Shown one piece after another: positions 33,871 to 41,685 of a DNA stretch of 64,000 nucleotides. How positions within the stretch are numbered: position 1 is the stretch's first letter; the number at the start of each line of letters is the position of its first letter. Below the pieces are notes generated by a model that was not told the origin of the DNA, did no database searches, and worked only from the letters and a program-made list of their open reading frames with translations. The stretch covers positions 1-64,000 of the forward strand of contig CACXLJ010000004.1 in assembly GCA_902768435.1 (NCBI GenBank), written 5' to 3'. The translations under genes and the position numbers were made by a program. This stretch comes from an uncultured Bacteroidales bacterium (GTDB taxonomy: Bacteria > Bacteroidota > Bacteroidia > Bacteroidales > Muribaculaceae).

Positions 33871-34344
33871 TTGCAAGTGAAGCACTTAGTGGAAAAATGT
33901 GTGTTGTCAATACCTAAAGGTTTGATGTCACTGGTAATAACTGCGGTAATTGTGTATCTGTCGCTTGCTGCTAATCCGTTAAATCTGAACAATGTCCACT
34001 TTTTCAGAGGATTCGACAAGCTGTCACATGTGGTCATGTATTTTCTTTGTGCTGTCGCTTATATTCTCGATTTTGCCAAAATCCGCTTTCCACACAAGAC
34101 CCGCATGGGGCAGGAGATTGCCCTGATGAGTTGTGCCATTATCTTGGGAGGCCTGATGGAGGTAGCACAGCTTGTGATGGAGAACGGACGCACTTATGAC
34201 CCATTTGACTGGGTTGCCGATTCGGTTGGTGCTGCACTTGGCTTCTTCTTCTTGAACTTATGGTACCTTCACAGGCTGAGGAAGTACTATTACGGTTATT
34301 TATATCATTCACACAAGCATCATCACCACCACAAGAAGTCGTAA
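33871..34344 (+). CDS. VanZ-like family membrane protein
   Basis: About 157 residues with four predicted membrane helices. Family motifs are FRGFDKLSHVVMYF and GGLMEVAQ followed by RTYDPFDWVADSVGAALG. VanZ proteins are small membrane proteins, one of which lowers teicoplanin binding; the mechanism is unknown. The C-terminus ends in a striking histidine cluster (HSHKHHHHHKKS). Translation may start at TTG 33871, GTG 33877 or ATG 33925, and the first two both fit the promoter. Confidence 0.82.
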   Translation: MQVKHLVEKCVLSIPKGLMSLVITAVIVYLSLAANPLNLNNVHFFRGFDKLSHVVMYFLCAVAYILDFAKIRFPHKTRMGQEIALMSCAIILGGLMEVAQLVMENGRTYDPFDWVADSVGAALGFFFLNLWYLHRLRKYYYGYLYHSHKHHHHHKKS

Positions 34345-34369
34345 CCCTTGTGATCAATAATAAGACATA

Positions 34370-34405
34370 AAAAAGAATCTCCGGTTTGTTCCAGAGATTC
34401 TTTTT
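34370..34405. terminator. Bidirectional terminator
   Basis: Twelve-base perfect arms aaaaagaatctc (34370-34381) and gagattcttttt (34394-34405), with T-rich tracts on both strands. It separates the VanZ-like gene (plus) from the small acidic protein gene (minus). Confidence 0.85.
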
Positions 34406-34442
34406 GTTTTGTTGGCTTTTTGGGCGCGTTGTGCCATTGGGT

Positions 34443-34655
34443 CTACTTCTTGCCAAAAGTGTCTTTGAGGAAGTCGACAGCGGTATTCACCACATCGTCT
34501 ACCTTGTCGTCGAGAGAGTCGGGCATGATTTTCTTGCCAATCTCGGCGGCCTGTTTCTTGATGTCGGTGGTGTCGCCGCTCAGCAGTTCACCGGCCTGGT
34601 CTTTGATGAAGCTCGTAGCCTGGTCGAGCAGTCCTTCTTTTTTCTCTTCAGCCAT
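34443..34655 (-). CDS. Small acidic helical protein, unknown function
   Basis: 70 residues, high in Asp, Glu and Lys, without cysteine or a signal peptide. Predicted amphipathic helices include GLLDQATSFIKDQAGELL and DDKVDDVVNTAVDFLKDTF. The composition resembles small stress or antitoxin-like (MT0933-type) proteins, but I do not recognise the family. It is well bounded by the bidirectional terminator and by the rplS unit, and a coding start at ATG 34653-34655 is clear. Confidence 0.6.
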   Translation of the reverse strand: MAEEKKEGLLDQATSFIKDQAGELLSGDTTDIKKQAAEIGKKIMPDSLDDKVDDVVNTAVDFLKDTFGKK

Positions 34656-34759
34656 AGTTTAAAATGTTATGTGATAAGCATCCTACTCCCTTTCAAGCGT
34701 TTCGGAATTCTCTGTTTCAGTATAATCGACTACAAATATAATGAAAAAATGAAATAAAA

Positions 34760-34792
34760 AAGAACCGAATACTAAAAAAGTATCGGTTCTTT
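34760..34792 (-). terminator. Terminator of rplS
   Basis: Arms of 13-14 bases (34760-34773 and 34779-34792, one bulge) pair to a hairpin that is followed by a T-run on the minus strand. Confidence 0.75.
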
Positions 34793-34818
34793 CATATTTT
34801 CCTTGAGCAAAAAGATGC

Positions 34819-35181
34819 TTAAGCTTCCTTCTTGATGATGCGGCGCTCTTTGATGCGTGCCTTCTTGCCGGTGAGTTTGCGCAGGTAATACAGTTTAGCG
34901 CGACGCACACGACCGTGCTTGTTGATGACGATGTTGTCGATGAAAGGCGACTCGATGGGGAAGATGCGCTCAACACCGATGTTGTCACTGATTTTGCGAA
35001 CGGTGAAGCGTTTCTTGTCGCCTTCGCCATTGATCTTGATGACAACGCCACGGTATTGCTGAATACGTTCCTTGTTACCTTCTTTAATGCGGTAAGCTAC
35101 GGTGATAGTGTCACCAGGGAAAAATTCAGGAAGTTCTTTCTTGGTAGCAAAAGCTTGCTCAGCAATCTTAATTAAGTCCAT
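34819..35181 (-). CDS. rplS: Large ribosomal subunit protein bL19
   Basis: Basic 120-residue ribosomal protein at the interface of the 50S and 30S subunits. Motifs [28 protein letters not shown] and [28 protein letters not shown] are diagnostic. It stands alone on its transcript here, rather than with trmD/rpsP as in many bacteria, and has its own promoter with a leader of about 80 bases. Confidence 0.98.
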   Translation of the reverse strand: MDLIKIAEQAFATKKELPEFFPGDTITVAYRIKEGNKERIQQYRGVVIKINGEGDKKRFTVRKISDNIGVERIFPIESPFIDNIVINKHGRVRRAKLYYLRKLTGKKARIKERRIIKKEA

Positions 35182-35269
35182 TTTAAAATCTTAATAATTA
35201 CAGTGATAAATGACTCTTGCAACATTCACAGGCCACACTTCTTCCTGTCAGAGGTTGCGAAAAGCGGTG

Positions 35270-35299
35270 CAAAGTTACAAAAAAAATCTTATTGTGCAA
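35270..35299 (-). promoter_or_regulatory. Promoter of rplS
   Basis: TTG (35297-35299), 19 bases, TAACTTTG (35270-35277) on the minus strand. Confidence 0.72.
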
Positions 35300-35358
35300 T
35301 GTTTCAGGCACTTTTTCCTGTTTTTTTTCTTTGATAGTGGTATTTTTTTTGTTTTTTC

Positions 35359-35389
35359 TTTGATTATAGTTCAGAATGATGTATTTTTG
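35359..35389 (+). promoter_or_regulatory. Promoter of the HTH-methyltransferase-like gene
   Basis: Full consensus match: TTTG (35359-35362), 19 bases, TATTTTTG (35382-35389). The leader is only about 20 bases. Confidence 0.78.
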
Positions 35390-35415
35390 TCAATATTAGT
35401 CAAAAAAATAATGCT

Positions 35416-36237
35416 ATGCTATTTCCTGAACGATTACGACAGTTGAGAATGCAAAGCGGCATGAAGCAGCGCGAGGTGGCTCGTGCGGTGGGTGTCGACA
35501 TACCCATGTATAGCCGCTATGAGCATGGTGAACGCCGCCCCAAGCGTGATCAGGTGGTGAGGCTTGCACGCTTGTTCCACTCCGACCCCGACGAACTTGT
35601 GGCATTATGGCTGGCCTTTAACGCGCTTAACGAGATAGGCAACGACCCGCTGGCCGAGCTGGCGATGGAGTATCTCAAGGCTGAGGTGAGCGGCAATGGC
35701 GATGAAGTAGCAACAGTGTCTGTTGCTCCTGAAATACTGCCTGCCGAAACTGCTGCTCAACCAGTTCCTCATGAAACAGAGCCACAACCAGAGCAAGCAC
35801 CTGTAACCAAGGTTGTGAACGGTCTGGTGACTGAACTGGGCGATACTCCTTTCCCCAAGTTCATTCAGGGTGACCTGCTCGAGATTTTGGGCCAGATTGA
35901 GGATGACAGCATCGACTGTGTGCTCACCTCGGTGCCTCTCGACCGCACGGTGAGGTCGAATGCCGATGTGATGCGTGAAGTGAAGCGCGTACTCAAGACT
36001 GGTGGCTCGGTGATGCTGAGCAAAGCAGGTCATGAGTTAAACGAGAACATGTGCCGGCGTTTGCTCGAGGCGGCTTGTCCCGACCAGGGCATTTTGCTCG
36101 ACTTGTGCTGTGGCACAGGCATGGCGTGCAAGACGGCCTTTGACATGAAGCTTCGCTCCATAGGCATCTCGGCCGACCCTGAATCGTTGCAAAAGGCTCA
36201 TAAGCTGGTGCAGCAGACCCCATTAAGCCTTTTCTGA
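35416..36237 (+). CDS. Xre-type HTH protein fused to a degenerate DNA-methyltransferase-like domain
   Basis: 273 residues. Residues 1-65 form a Cro/C1-type helix-turn-helix (GMKQREVARAVGVDIPMYSRY). A proline- and glutamate-rich linker spans about 95-130. Residues 145-273 resemble a beta-class amino-methyltransferase: FIQGDLLEIL and DDSIDCVLTS precede the catalytic position, and LLDLCCGTGM then matches the SAM motif I (usually DPFCGSGT). In place of the catalytic (D/N/S)PPY there is TSVPL at 171-175, and no target-recognition domain separates the two motifs. This suggests a non-catalytic SAM-binding regulator or a decayed methylase. No restriction enzyme is nearby. Confidence 0.7.
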   Translation: MLFPERLRQLRMQSGMKQREVARAVGVDIPMYSRYEHGERRPKRDQVVRLARLFHSDPDELVALWLAFNALNEIGNDPLAELAMEYLKAEVSGNGDEVATVSVAPEILPAETAAQPVPHETEPQPEQAPVTKVVNGLVTELGDTPFPKFIQGDLLEILGQIEDDSIDCVLTSVPLDRTVRSNADVMREVKRVLKTGGSVMLSKAGHELNENMCRRLLEAACPDQGILLDLCCGTGMACKTAFDMKLRSIGISADPESLQKAHKLVQQTPLSLF

Positions 36238-36266
36238 TTTTTTCGGTCTAAGAAAAAATTATTGAT

Positions 36267-37538
36267 ATGACAATGAAACAGCGTATCTTCACCTTGTTTG
36301 CGGCGGTGCTTTGTGTGACATCGTCGCTGACTGCAGCAGTCAATACGGGTGCATTGCTCTATGACAACCGCATCCATTCGCTCACTGTTGCGCCAATGAG
36401 CAACCGCTATTTCCCGCCCATCTATGTGCTGGGAAGTGACGACGCGCTCAATGTGAACTTCGACTTGCTCGACTATGATGTGCACTATCTGCGCTATAGC
36501 GTGACACACTGCAATGCCAACTGGCAACCGTCGGCACTTGTTGAGAGCGAGTATGTCGACGGCTTCAACCAGGCCGATATTGTGGACTATGCCCAGAGCT
36601 TCGGGACTTTTGTCTCCTATTACAATTATAATTTCACAATACCCAGCAATGATTTGCGCATCACCAAGAGCGGCAATTATCTGCTCACGGTCTATGAGCA
36701 AGACGACCCCGACAAACTGCTATTCCAAACGCGTTTCTCGGTGTGCGAGAATAGTGTAGGGGTGTATGCCGAAGTGACTTCACGCACCGATGTGGACTAT
36801 AACGACGCTCACCAGCAACTGTCGTTTGAAGTGGCTTACCGTCAAGGGCAGGTGAGTGATCCTTATAACGAGCTTACGGCCATTGTTACCCAAAATGGTC
36901 GAGAAGACAATGCTGTAGTGGTGACCAAACCGCTCATGGTGCAGGCAGGCAAGGTGACCTACGACCATAATCAGCAGCTCATTTTCCCGGCCGGCAATGA
37001 GTATCGCCGTTTTGAGACGGTGAATATGCATGTGCTCAATATGGGGGTGGAGAGCATTCAGTTTTTTGAACCATACTACCACGCTACACTCATCACCGAC
37101 GAACCGCGTGCCAACACCCAGTATCTCTACGACAAGACGCAGTTTGGACATTTCACTGTGCGCAATGCCGAGGCTGACGACAGTTTTATCGAGTCGGAGT
37201 ATGTCGTCACACACTTCAGCCTGTTCACGGGTGAACCGCTCACGGGCGGCAATCTCTTTGTTCAAGGTGGATTTACCGAGGGCGTTCCGGCCTCTCAGCT
37301 GCTCATGCACTACGACGAGTCGACGGGTTGTTACCTGCTCGATGTGCTGCTCAAGCAGGGTGCCTATAACTATCAGTATCTGTGGGTGTCCGATGGCAGT
37401 GGTGTGGGGCAGACCTGGAAGATTGAGGGTGACAAGTATCAGACGGTGAATGAGTATCTCATCAAGGTGTATGACAGGCCCTTTGGCGAGCGTTATGACC
37501 ATTTTGTGGGCTTCGGCATTGTCTACTCAGGCAGATAA
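36267..37538 (+). CDS. DUF5103 protein, type IX secretion system plug-like
   Basis: 423 residues with an N-terminal signal peptide (about 1-24, SSLTAA). DUF5103 proteins are beta-rich periplasmic proteins, and the Flavobacterium member plugs the periplasmic side of the SprA translocon of the type IX secretion system. Conserved features seen are LDYDVHYLRYSVTHCNANW and the terminal YDRPFGERYDHFVGFGIVY. It follows the HTH gene by 29 bases and could be cotranscribed with it. No SprA or other Por/Gld component is in this window. Confidence 0.78.
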   Translation: MTMKQRIFTLFAAVLCVTSSLTAAVNTGALLYDNRIHSLTVAPMSNRYFPPIYVLGSDDALNVNFDLLDYDVHYLRYSVTHCNANWQPSALVESEYVDGFNQADIVDYAQSFGTFVSYYNYNFTIPSNDLRITKSGNYLLTVYEQDDPDKLLFQTRFSVCENSVGVYAEVTSRTDVDYNDAHQQLSFEVAYRQGQVSDPYNELTAIVTQNGREDNAVVVTKPLMVQAGKVTYDHNQQLIFPAGNEYRRFETVNMHVLNMGVESIQFFEPYYHATLITDEPRANTQYLYDKTQFGHFTVRNAEADDSFIESEYVVTHFSLFTGEPLTGGNLFVQGGFTEGVPASQLLMHYDESTGCYLLDVLLKQGAYNYQYLWVSDGSGVGQTWKIEGDKYQTVNEYLIKVYDRPFGERYDHFVGFGIVYSGR

Positions 37539-37563
37539 GCGTGTTATTTTTAGAAGGTGGATG

Positions 37564-37594
37564 GTTGCGAGTTCCGATTTTTTAGTTATTTTTG
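37564..37594 (+). promoter_or_regulatory. Promoter of the DUF4836 pair
   Basis: GTTG (37564-37567), 19 bases, TATTTTTG (37587-37594). The leader would be about 95 bases. Confidence 0.62.
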
Positions 37595-37697
37595 TAACTA
37601 ATATATTTAATGTGGCTTGTAAAAGTGGCTGAATGAAGCGCTGAGTCATAGCAAACTTGAGTTGTTAACGTGAAATAAACAGAAGAAGCGAGCGAAT

Positions 37698-39212
37698 ATG
37701 TTGAAATTGCATAAATGTGTTATGTGTGTCGCACTGCTGCTGGTGGTGCTGTGTGGATGTAACCGTGGCGACAAGCATTTGCTGGGAATGATTCCGGAGG
37801 ATGCCACCGTCGTGGCGAGAATTGATGTGGAGAAGATCTTGAGCGAAGGCGATATGCTGAAAGGTGGAAAGCCAGCAATCCCCGACCGCTTGAAGGCTGC
37901 CATCGACGAGAACGAGGAGAGTGCTTTTAGTCAACTGTTGCGTGTGCTGCCTCGCTTTGGGCTCGATGTTGAGTCTAATGTGTATGTGTTCTTCACCAAT
38001 AAGACATTCCGTTATGTGGTACTCGCCAGAATTGATGATGAAGATGCGGCAAAACAGCTTATAGAACGAGAAACTGGATTGAAGTTCAAGAAGATGCACG
38101 ACCGCGATTTTCTGCACTACCTGGACTATGCGTTTGTGATTGACGATGGTGTGCTATTCTATGGAAAGGCAAACCGCTCGACCGCCGACAATGTAATGGG
38201 CGATGCAGCCGTAAGCATCTTGAACAAAAATGCAACAAGCATCGATGGACACGAGGATATAATGGCTTGCCTTGATGCCGATGCCGAGGTGAATGCCTGG
38301 CTGAATGTGAAAGGTATCACTGATGCACTGAAGAGTCTGCCCGCTGTGAGCGACGCCATGAGGCGTTCGCCTGGGCTGATGCTGCTCACCGATATAGATG
38401 TTGATGCACTCGGAATTCACTTGAAACTTGAAAAGGAAAGCGCAAAACTCACTGCCGAAATAAAGGCAGGCAAGTCGAGCGACTATGTGCGCTTGCTTGA
38501 AACAACACTGGCAGGTGCCGACAACAGTTTCCTCAAGGCGATACCCAGCAGCATGCAATATGTGATAGCTGCATCGGTCAACGGCGAAGCGCTTGTGAAC
38601 CTGGAACAGGTGAATGCCTTGCTGAAACGGCTGAGTATGTATCCACAACTCGATGAACTTGATGTGCGGCAGATGCTGGCTTCGATCAATGGCCCGCTGG
38701 CCATAGCGGTGTCGCCTAGTTACATGCCCAGCGACAATGCCGATGATTTTGCAGCCGACTTGAATGTGACGATTGCCGCCAAGACGAAGGATGCTGAGGG
38801 CATCATTGCGCAAATCAAGCAGTTTGCGAGCAGCATGGGGCAGCCCGACTATTTCAAGAACGGGCGGCATGTGTATAACTACGGCGGCAAACCGCTGCTG
38901 GTGGGTGCCATAGACGACATTGTATATCTCACTCGACTTGATCATGAGCTGCTTGAAGGGAATTACTTCGACGATTATCCCGACTGCAAGGACCGCTTTG
39001 GCCAGTCGGCTTTGGGCTTGTATGTGCAGAGCAAGGTGAACGACTACAGTTCGTTCTTCAATTTCGGGTTGAGCAGTCCCACTAAAGGCGATGGACTCTT
39101 CTATACTGCCGACGAGAACGACAATGTGGTGCTTGCATTGCTGTCGATACTGACTTCGATAAAAATGCCCGATCATGACGAGGATGACTTCGTGTCGGAC
39201 TATGACCTGTGA
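37698..39212 (+). CDS. DUF4836 family lipoprotein (first paralogue)
   Basis: 504 residues with a lipoprotein signal ending at Cys21 (LCGC). The mature start HLLGMIPEDATVVARIDVEKIL is the family signature. Duplicated alpha/beta modules (about 25-250 and 260-480) resemble the repeat organisation of the next gene. Family members are Bacteroidota-specific and their function is unknown; surface or periplasmic location is inferred. It ends in an acidic tail (MPDHDEDDFVSDYD). Confidence 0.75.
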   Translation: MLKLHKCVMCVALLLVVLCGCNRGDKHLLGMIPEDATVVARIDVEKILSEGDMLKGGKPAIPDRLKAAIDENEESAFSQLLRVLPRFGLDVESNVYVFFTNKTFRYVVLARIDDEDAAKQLIERETGLKFKKMHDRDFLHYLDYAFVIDDGVLFYGKANRSTADNVMGDAAVSILNKNATSIDGHEDIMACLDADAEVNAWLNVKGITDALKSLPAVSDAMRRSPGLMLLTDIDVDALGIHLKLEKESAKLTAEIKAGKSSDYVRLLETTLAGADNSFLKAIPSSMQYVIAASVNGEALVNLEQVNALLKRLSMYPQLDELDVRQMLASINGPLAIAVSPSYMPSDNADDFAADLNVTIAAKTKDAEGIIAQIKQFASSMGQPDYFKNGRHVYNYGGKPLLVGAIDDIVYLTRLDHELLEGNYFDDYPDCKDRFGQSALGLYVQSKVNDYSSFFNFGLSSPTKGDGLFYTADENDNVVLALLSILTSIKMPDHDEDDFVSDYDL

Positions 39213-39277
39213 TGAATCGGCACACTTTTTGTTATGTGGAATTCACGGAATTTTTAACCATAATTATTTTCAAACGA

Positions 39278-40867
39278 ATGAAGACATTTAAATTTTTATC
39301 GTTAGCGTTTTTGCTGATCGTTGTTGCCTCGTGTAGCGGGGTTGACAAGAAAATGAAGAAGATGGTGCCGAAGGATGCTATTGTGGTAGCTTCCTTTAAT
39401 CCTAAAGCCCTCATTGAGCATTCGGGTGCCGAGATTGCCGACGACGGTGTTATCAAGAATCTGCCTCAAGGTTTGTTGGCCGAAATGGGTGCGAACGGCA
39501 AGCGCCAGCTTGACGAAATCTGCAAGGGTGTTGTCAAACTGGGTGTGGATACTGAAAACAAGATTTACGCCTATTTCTCGATGGACAACATGCAGGTGCC
39601 TGTTGTGGCTTATCTGCCGCTGAAGAGCGACGGTGACACCAAGAAAGCACTTGAAGACGGCGCCCTGGGCGGCGAGAAACTCTCGTTCAGCGAAGAAGAC
39701 GGCATTCAGTTCACAGGTGGCTCTAATGTGGGTATTGCCCTGAAGGACAACATCATGATGATTGGCGTATCGATGGGTGGTTCAGTCCAGGATGCATTCA
39801 AGAGTTATGCCAAGAAACAGTTTGAGGCCGACTTCGCCAATATCTCGGAGTGCGAGGGTGCCGACGATTGCCTGGACAACGACAAAGATATGAACATGTA
39901 TTTGAACATGAGCAAAGTGAGTGGTTTGTTGACTATGTTTAGCGACAAAATGGATCCTTCTTTTGCAACGGTCATGAAACTGTTGAGCGACATTAAGGCT
40001 GTTGCCATTACTTCGAGTCTTGCCGATAACACTGTGACTGCTGAAAGTAAGATGTTCATTGACGACAACAGTGACCTTGCCAAGTTGTTGAACTCGGCAC
40101 TGACAACCGGCGATGCCAGCTTCTTGCAGTATGTGCCTGCCAATATGGACAATGTGGTCGTAATCAACATCCAGGGCAAGAACATTGCTCAATTTGAACA
40201 AGTTAAGGCGTTGATCGACGCTATGAATCAGGATCCCACGATTCGTGACTTGAACATTGGTTCGCTGCTGGCATCGGCCAACGGTCCGTTGTTCATTGCT
40301 ACCGACTATAACGGTAACAGTTTGGGCGAGTTCAATGAACTGGCTTTTGGCTTCAAGACCACGAAGGCTGCCGACTTTGTGAAACTGGTTGGCAATATCG
40401 TGCGCAAGGAGAATGTGGCTGCAACACTGCAGAATAATATGTTCTCGATTGTGACCGACGGCGTGAAAATTGATGCTGGCGTGAAGGGTAACGATATGGC
40501 GTTCATCAAGTTGCGCACACCCAATGCCGAAGAGGCTACACAAGGCGGCATCGATGCACAGGAAGCCAGCAAGGTGTTTGCTGGGGCTATGGTGGGTACC
40601 TACATGAGAATGAAATTGGGTGACTACACTATTTGTGGCGACAATGTTTGCAAGGACATTAAGAATGGCAGTGGTCAATTCTATGTGCTTGGCAAGGATG
40701 GCAAGAAATTGAACTTCATGCAGTTCCTGGATTTCATGTACACTCAGTTCAAACAGCAGCAAGAGAAGTATATGGCTCAATATCAGGAAATGATGAGCCA
40801 GTACTCTAATGATGATGACGACATGGCCTATGCCGATGAAGAACTGGTTGAGACTGAAATGGAATAA
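39278..40867 (+). CDS. DUF4836 family lipoprotein (second paralogue)
   Basis: 529 residues from the ATG at 39278-39280, directly followed by a lipoprotein signal ending at Cys19 (VVASC). A longer frame from 39209 is rejected because its start lacks a signal peptide. The mature protein opens MKKMVPKDAIVVASFNPKAL, parallel to the upstream gene. It also shares LLASANGPLFIA versus MLASINGPLAIA. The tail is very acidic (SNDDDDMAYADEELVETEME). It lies 65 bases after its paralogue with no promoter visible, so the two are likely cotranscribed. Confidence 0.75.
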   Translation: MKTFKFLSLAFLLIVVASCSGVDKKMKKMVPKDAIVVASFNPKALIEHSGAEIADDGVIKNLPQGLLAEMGANGKRQLDEICKGVVKLGVDTENKIYAYFSMDNMQVPVVAYLPLKSDGDTKKALEDGALGGEKLSFSEEDGIQFTGGSNVGIALKDNIMMIGVSMGGSVQDAFKSYAKKQFEADFANISECEGADDCLDNDKDMNMYLNMSKVSGLLTMFSDKMDPSFATVMKLLSDIKAVAITSSLADNTVTAESKMFIDDNSDLAKLLNSALTTGDASFLQYVPANMDNVVVINIQGKNIAQFEQVKALIDAMNQDPTIRDLNIGSLLASANGPLFIATDYNGNSLGEFNELAFGFKTTKAADFVKLVGNIVRKENVAATLQNNMFSIVTDGVKIDAGVKGNDMAFIKLRTPNAEEATQGGIDAQEASKVFAGAMVGTYMRMKLGDYTICGDNVCKDIKNGSGQFYVLGKDGKKLNFMQFLDFMYTQFKQQQEKYMAQYQEMMSQYSNDDDDMAYADEELVETEME

Positions 40868-40893
40868 GAATCAGATTATTCAATTACTAAAAT

Positions 40894-40923
40894 AAATAAG
40901 GAGAGTTTCGGCTCTCCTTATTT
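40894..40923. terminator. Bidirectional terminator
   Basis: Twelve-base perfect arms aaataaggagag and ctctccttattt around a tttcgg loop. It lies between the convergent DUF4836 and nucleotidyltransferase genes. Confidence 0.85.
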
Positions 40924-40941
40924 TGTTATTGTGCTTGTGAT

Positions 40942-41685
40942 TCATTCGTCAAACAGGGCTTGTGCCTGGGCGAGGGTCTCGGGTTTGCCTACATCAATCC
41001 AACGGTAGTCGCCAGCCGGTTCGTAGCCGTGAATGTGGTGTGTGTGGCACTCCTGTGCATAGAATGGGGTGATGGAGAATTTGGCATCGGCCTGCGCATA
41101 CTCCTGAAGGAATGGGAAGATGTCGGGCGAGATGACATGGATGCCGCCAAAGGCCAACTCGCTGTACTCACCAGTACGGTACACGAAACCGTCGGGCTTC
41201 GTGTCGCCAGTCGACTTGTTGACCCAGCCGCACAGGCGGTGGTCGTTGTCGAAGAGGAAGTAGCGCGAAGTGATGCGGTCCTTGACCAGCACCGATGCAA
41301 GTGCACCTGAATCGAGGTGAGACTGATAGAATGCATTCAGGTCGAGGTCGGTGAGAATGTCGGCATTATGCACCAGGAACGGTTCATCACCATCAAGAAA
41401 CGGCTGAGCCTTGAGAATGCCTCCACCCGTCTCAAGCACACGGTCACGCTCATCGCTGATGTGGATGTCGAGCCCGAAGTTGTCGTGTTCACGCAGGTAG
41501 TCGATGACCTTGTCGGCAAAGTGGTGCACATTCACGGTGATGTCGGTGAAGCCGCACTCGGCCACATGGGTGATGACGCGCTCGAGCATGGTGCGGCCAC
41601 CTACCTCGACAAGCGCTTTGGGGCGGTCGTTGGTCAGGGGACGCAGGCGCGTGCCCAGCCCTGCTGCAAAGATGAGCGCTTTCAT
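40942..41685 (-). CDS. Sugar-1-phosphate nucleotidyltransferase, MurU-like
   Basis: 247 residues, Rossmann-like nucleotidyltransferase. The N-terminal FAAGLGTRLRPLTNDRPKAL is the nucleotide-binding signature, LVHNADILTDLDL holds the metal-binding Asp, and the end is YRWIDVGKPETLAQAQ. MurU converts MurNAc-1-phosphate and UTP to UDP-MurNAc in cell-wall recycling. The preceding gene encodes an AmgK-like kinase and overlaps by four bases (ATGA), the pairing known from Pseudomonas. Other sugar-1-phosphate substrates cannot be excluded from sequence alone. Confidence 0.8.
   Translation of the reverse strand: MKALIFAAGLGTRLRPLTNDRPKALVEVGGRTMLERVITHVAECGFTDITVNVHHFADKVIDYLREHDNFGLDIHISDERDRVLETGGGILKAQPFLDGDEPFLVHNADILTDLDLNAFYQSHLDSGALASVLVKDRITSRYFLFDNDHRLCGWVNKSTGDTKPDGFVYRTGEYSELAFGGIHVISPDIFPFLQEYAQADAKFSITPFYAQECHTHHIHGYEPAGDYRWIDVGKPETLAQAQALFDE

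Noticed and set aside
38154..39176. 340-residue minus-strand frame opposite the first DUF4836 gene
   Set aside because: Shadow of a lipoprotein gene with clear signal and family signature.
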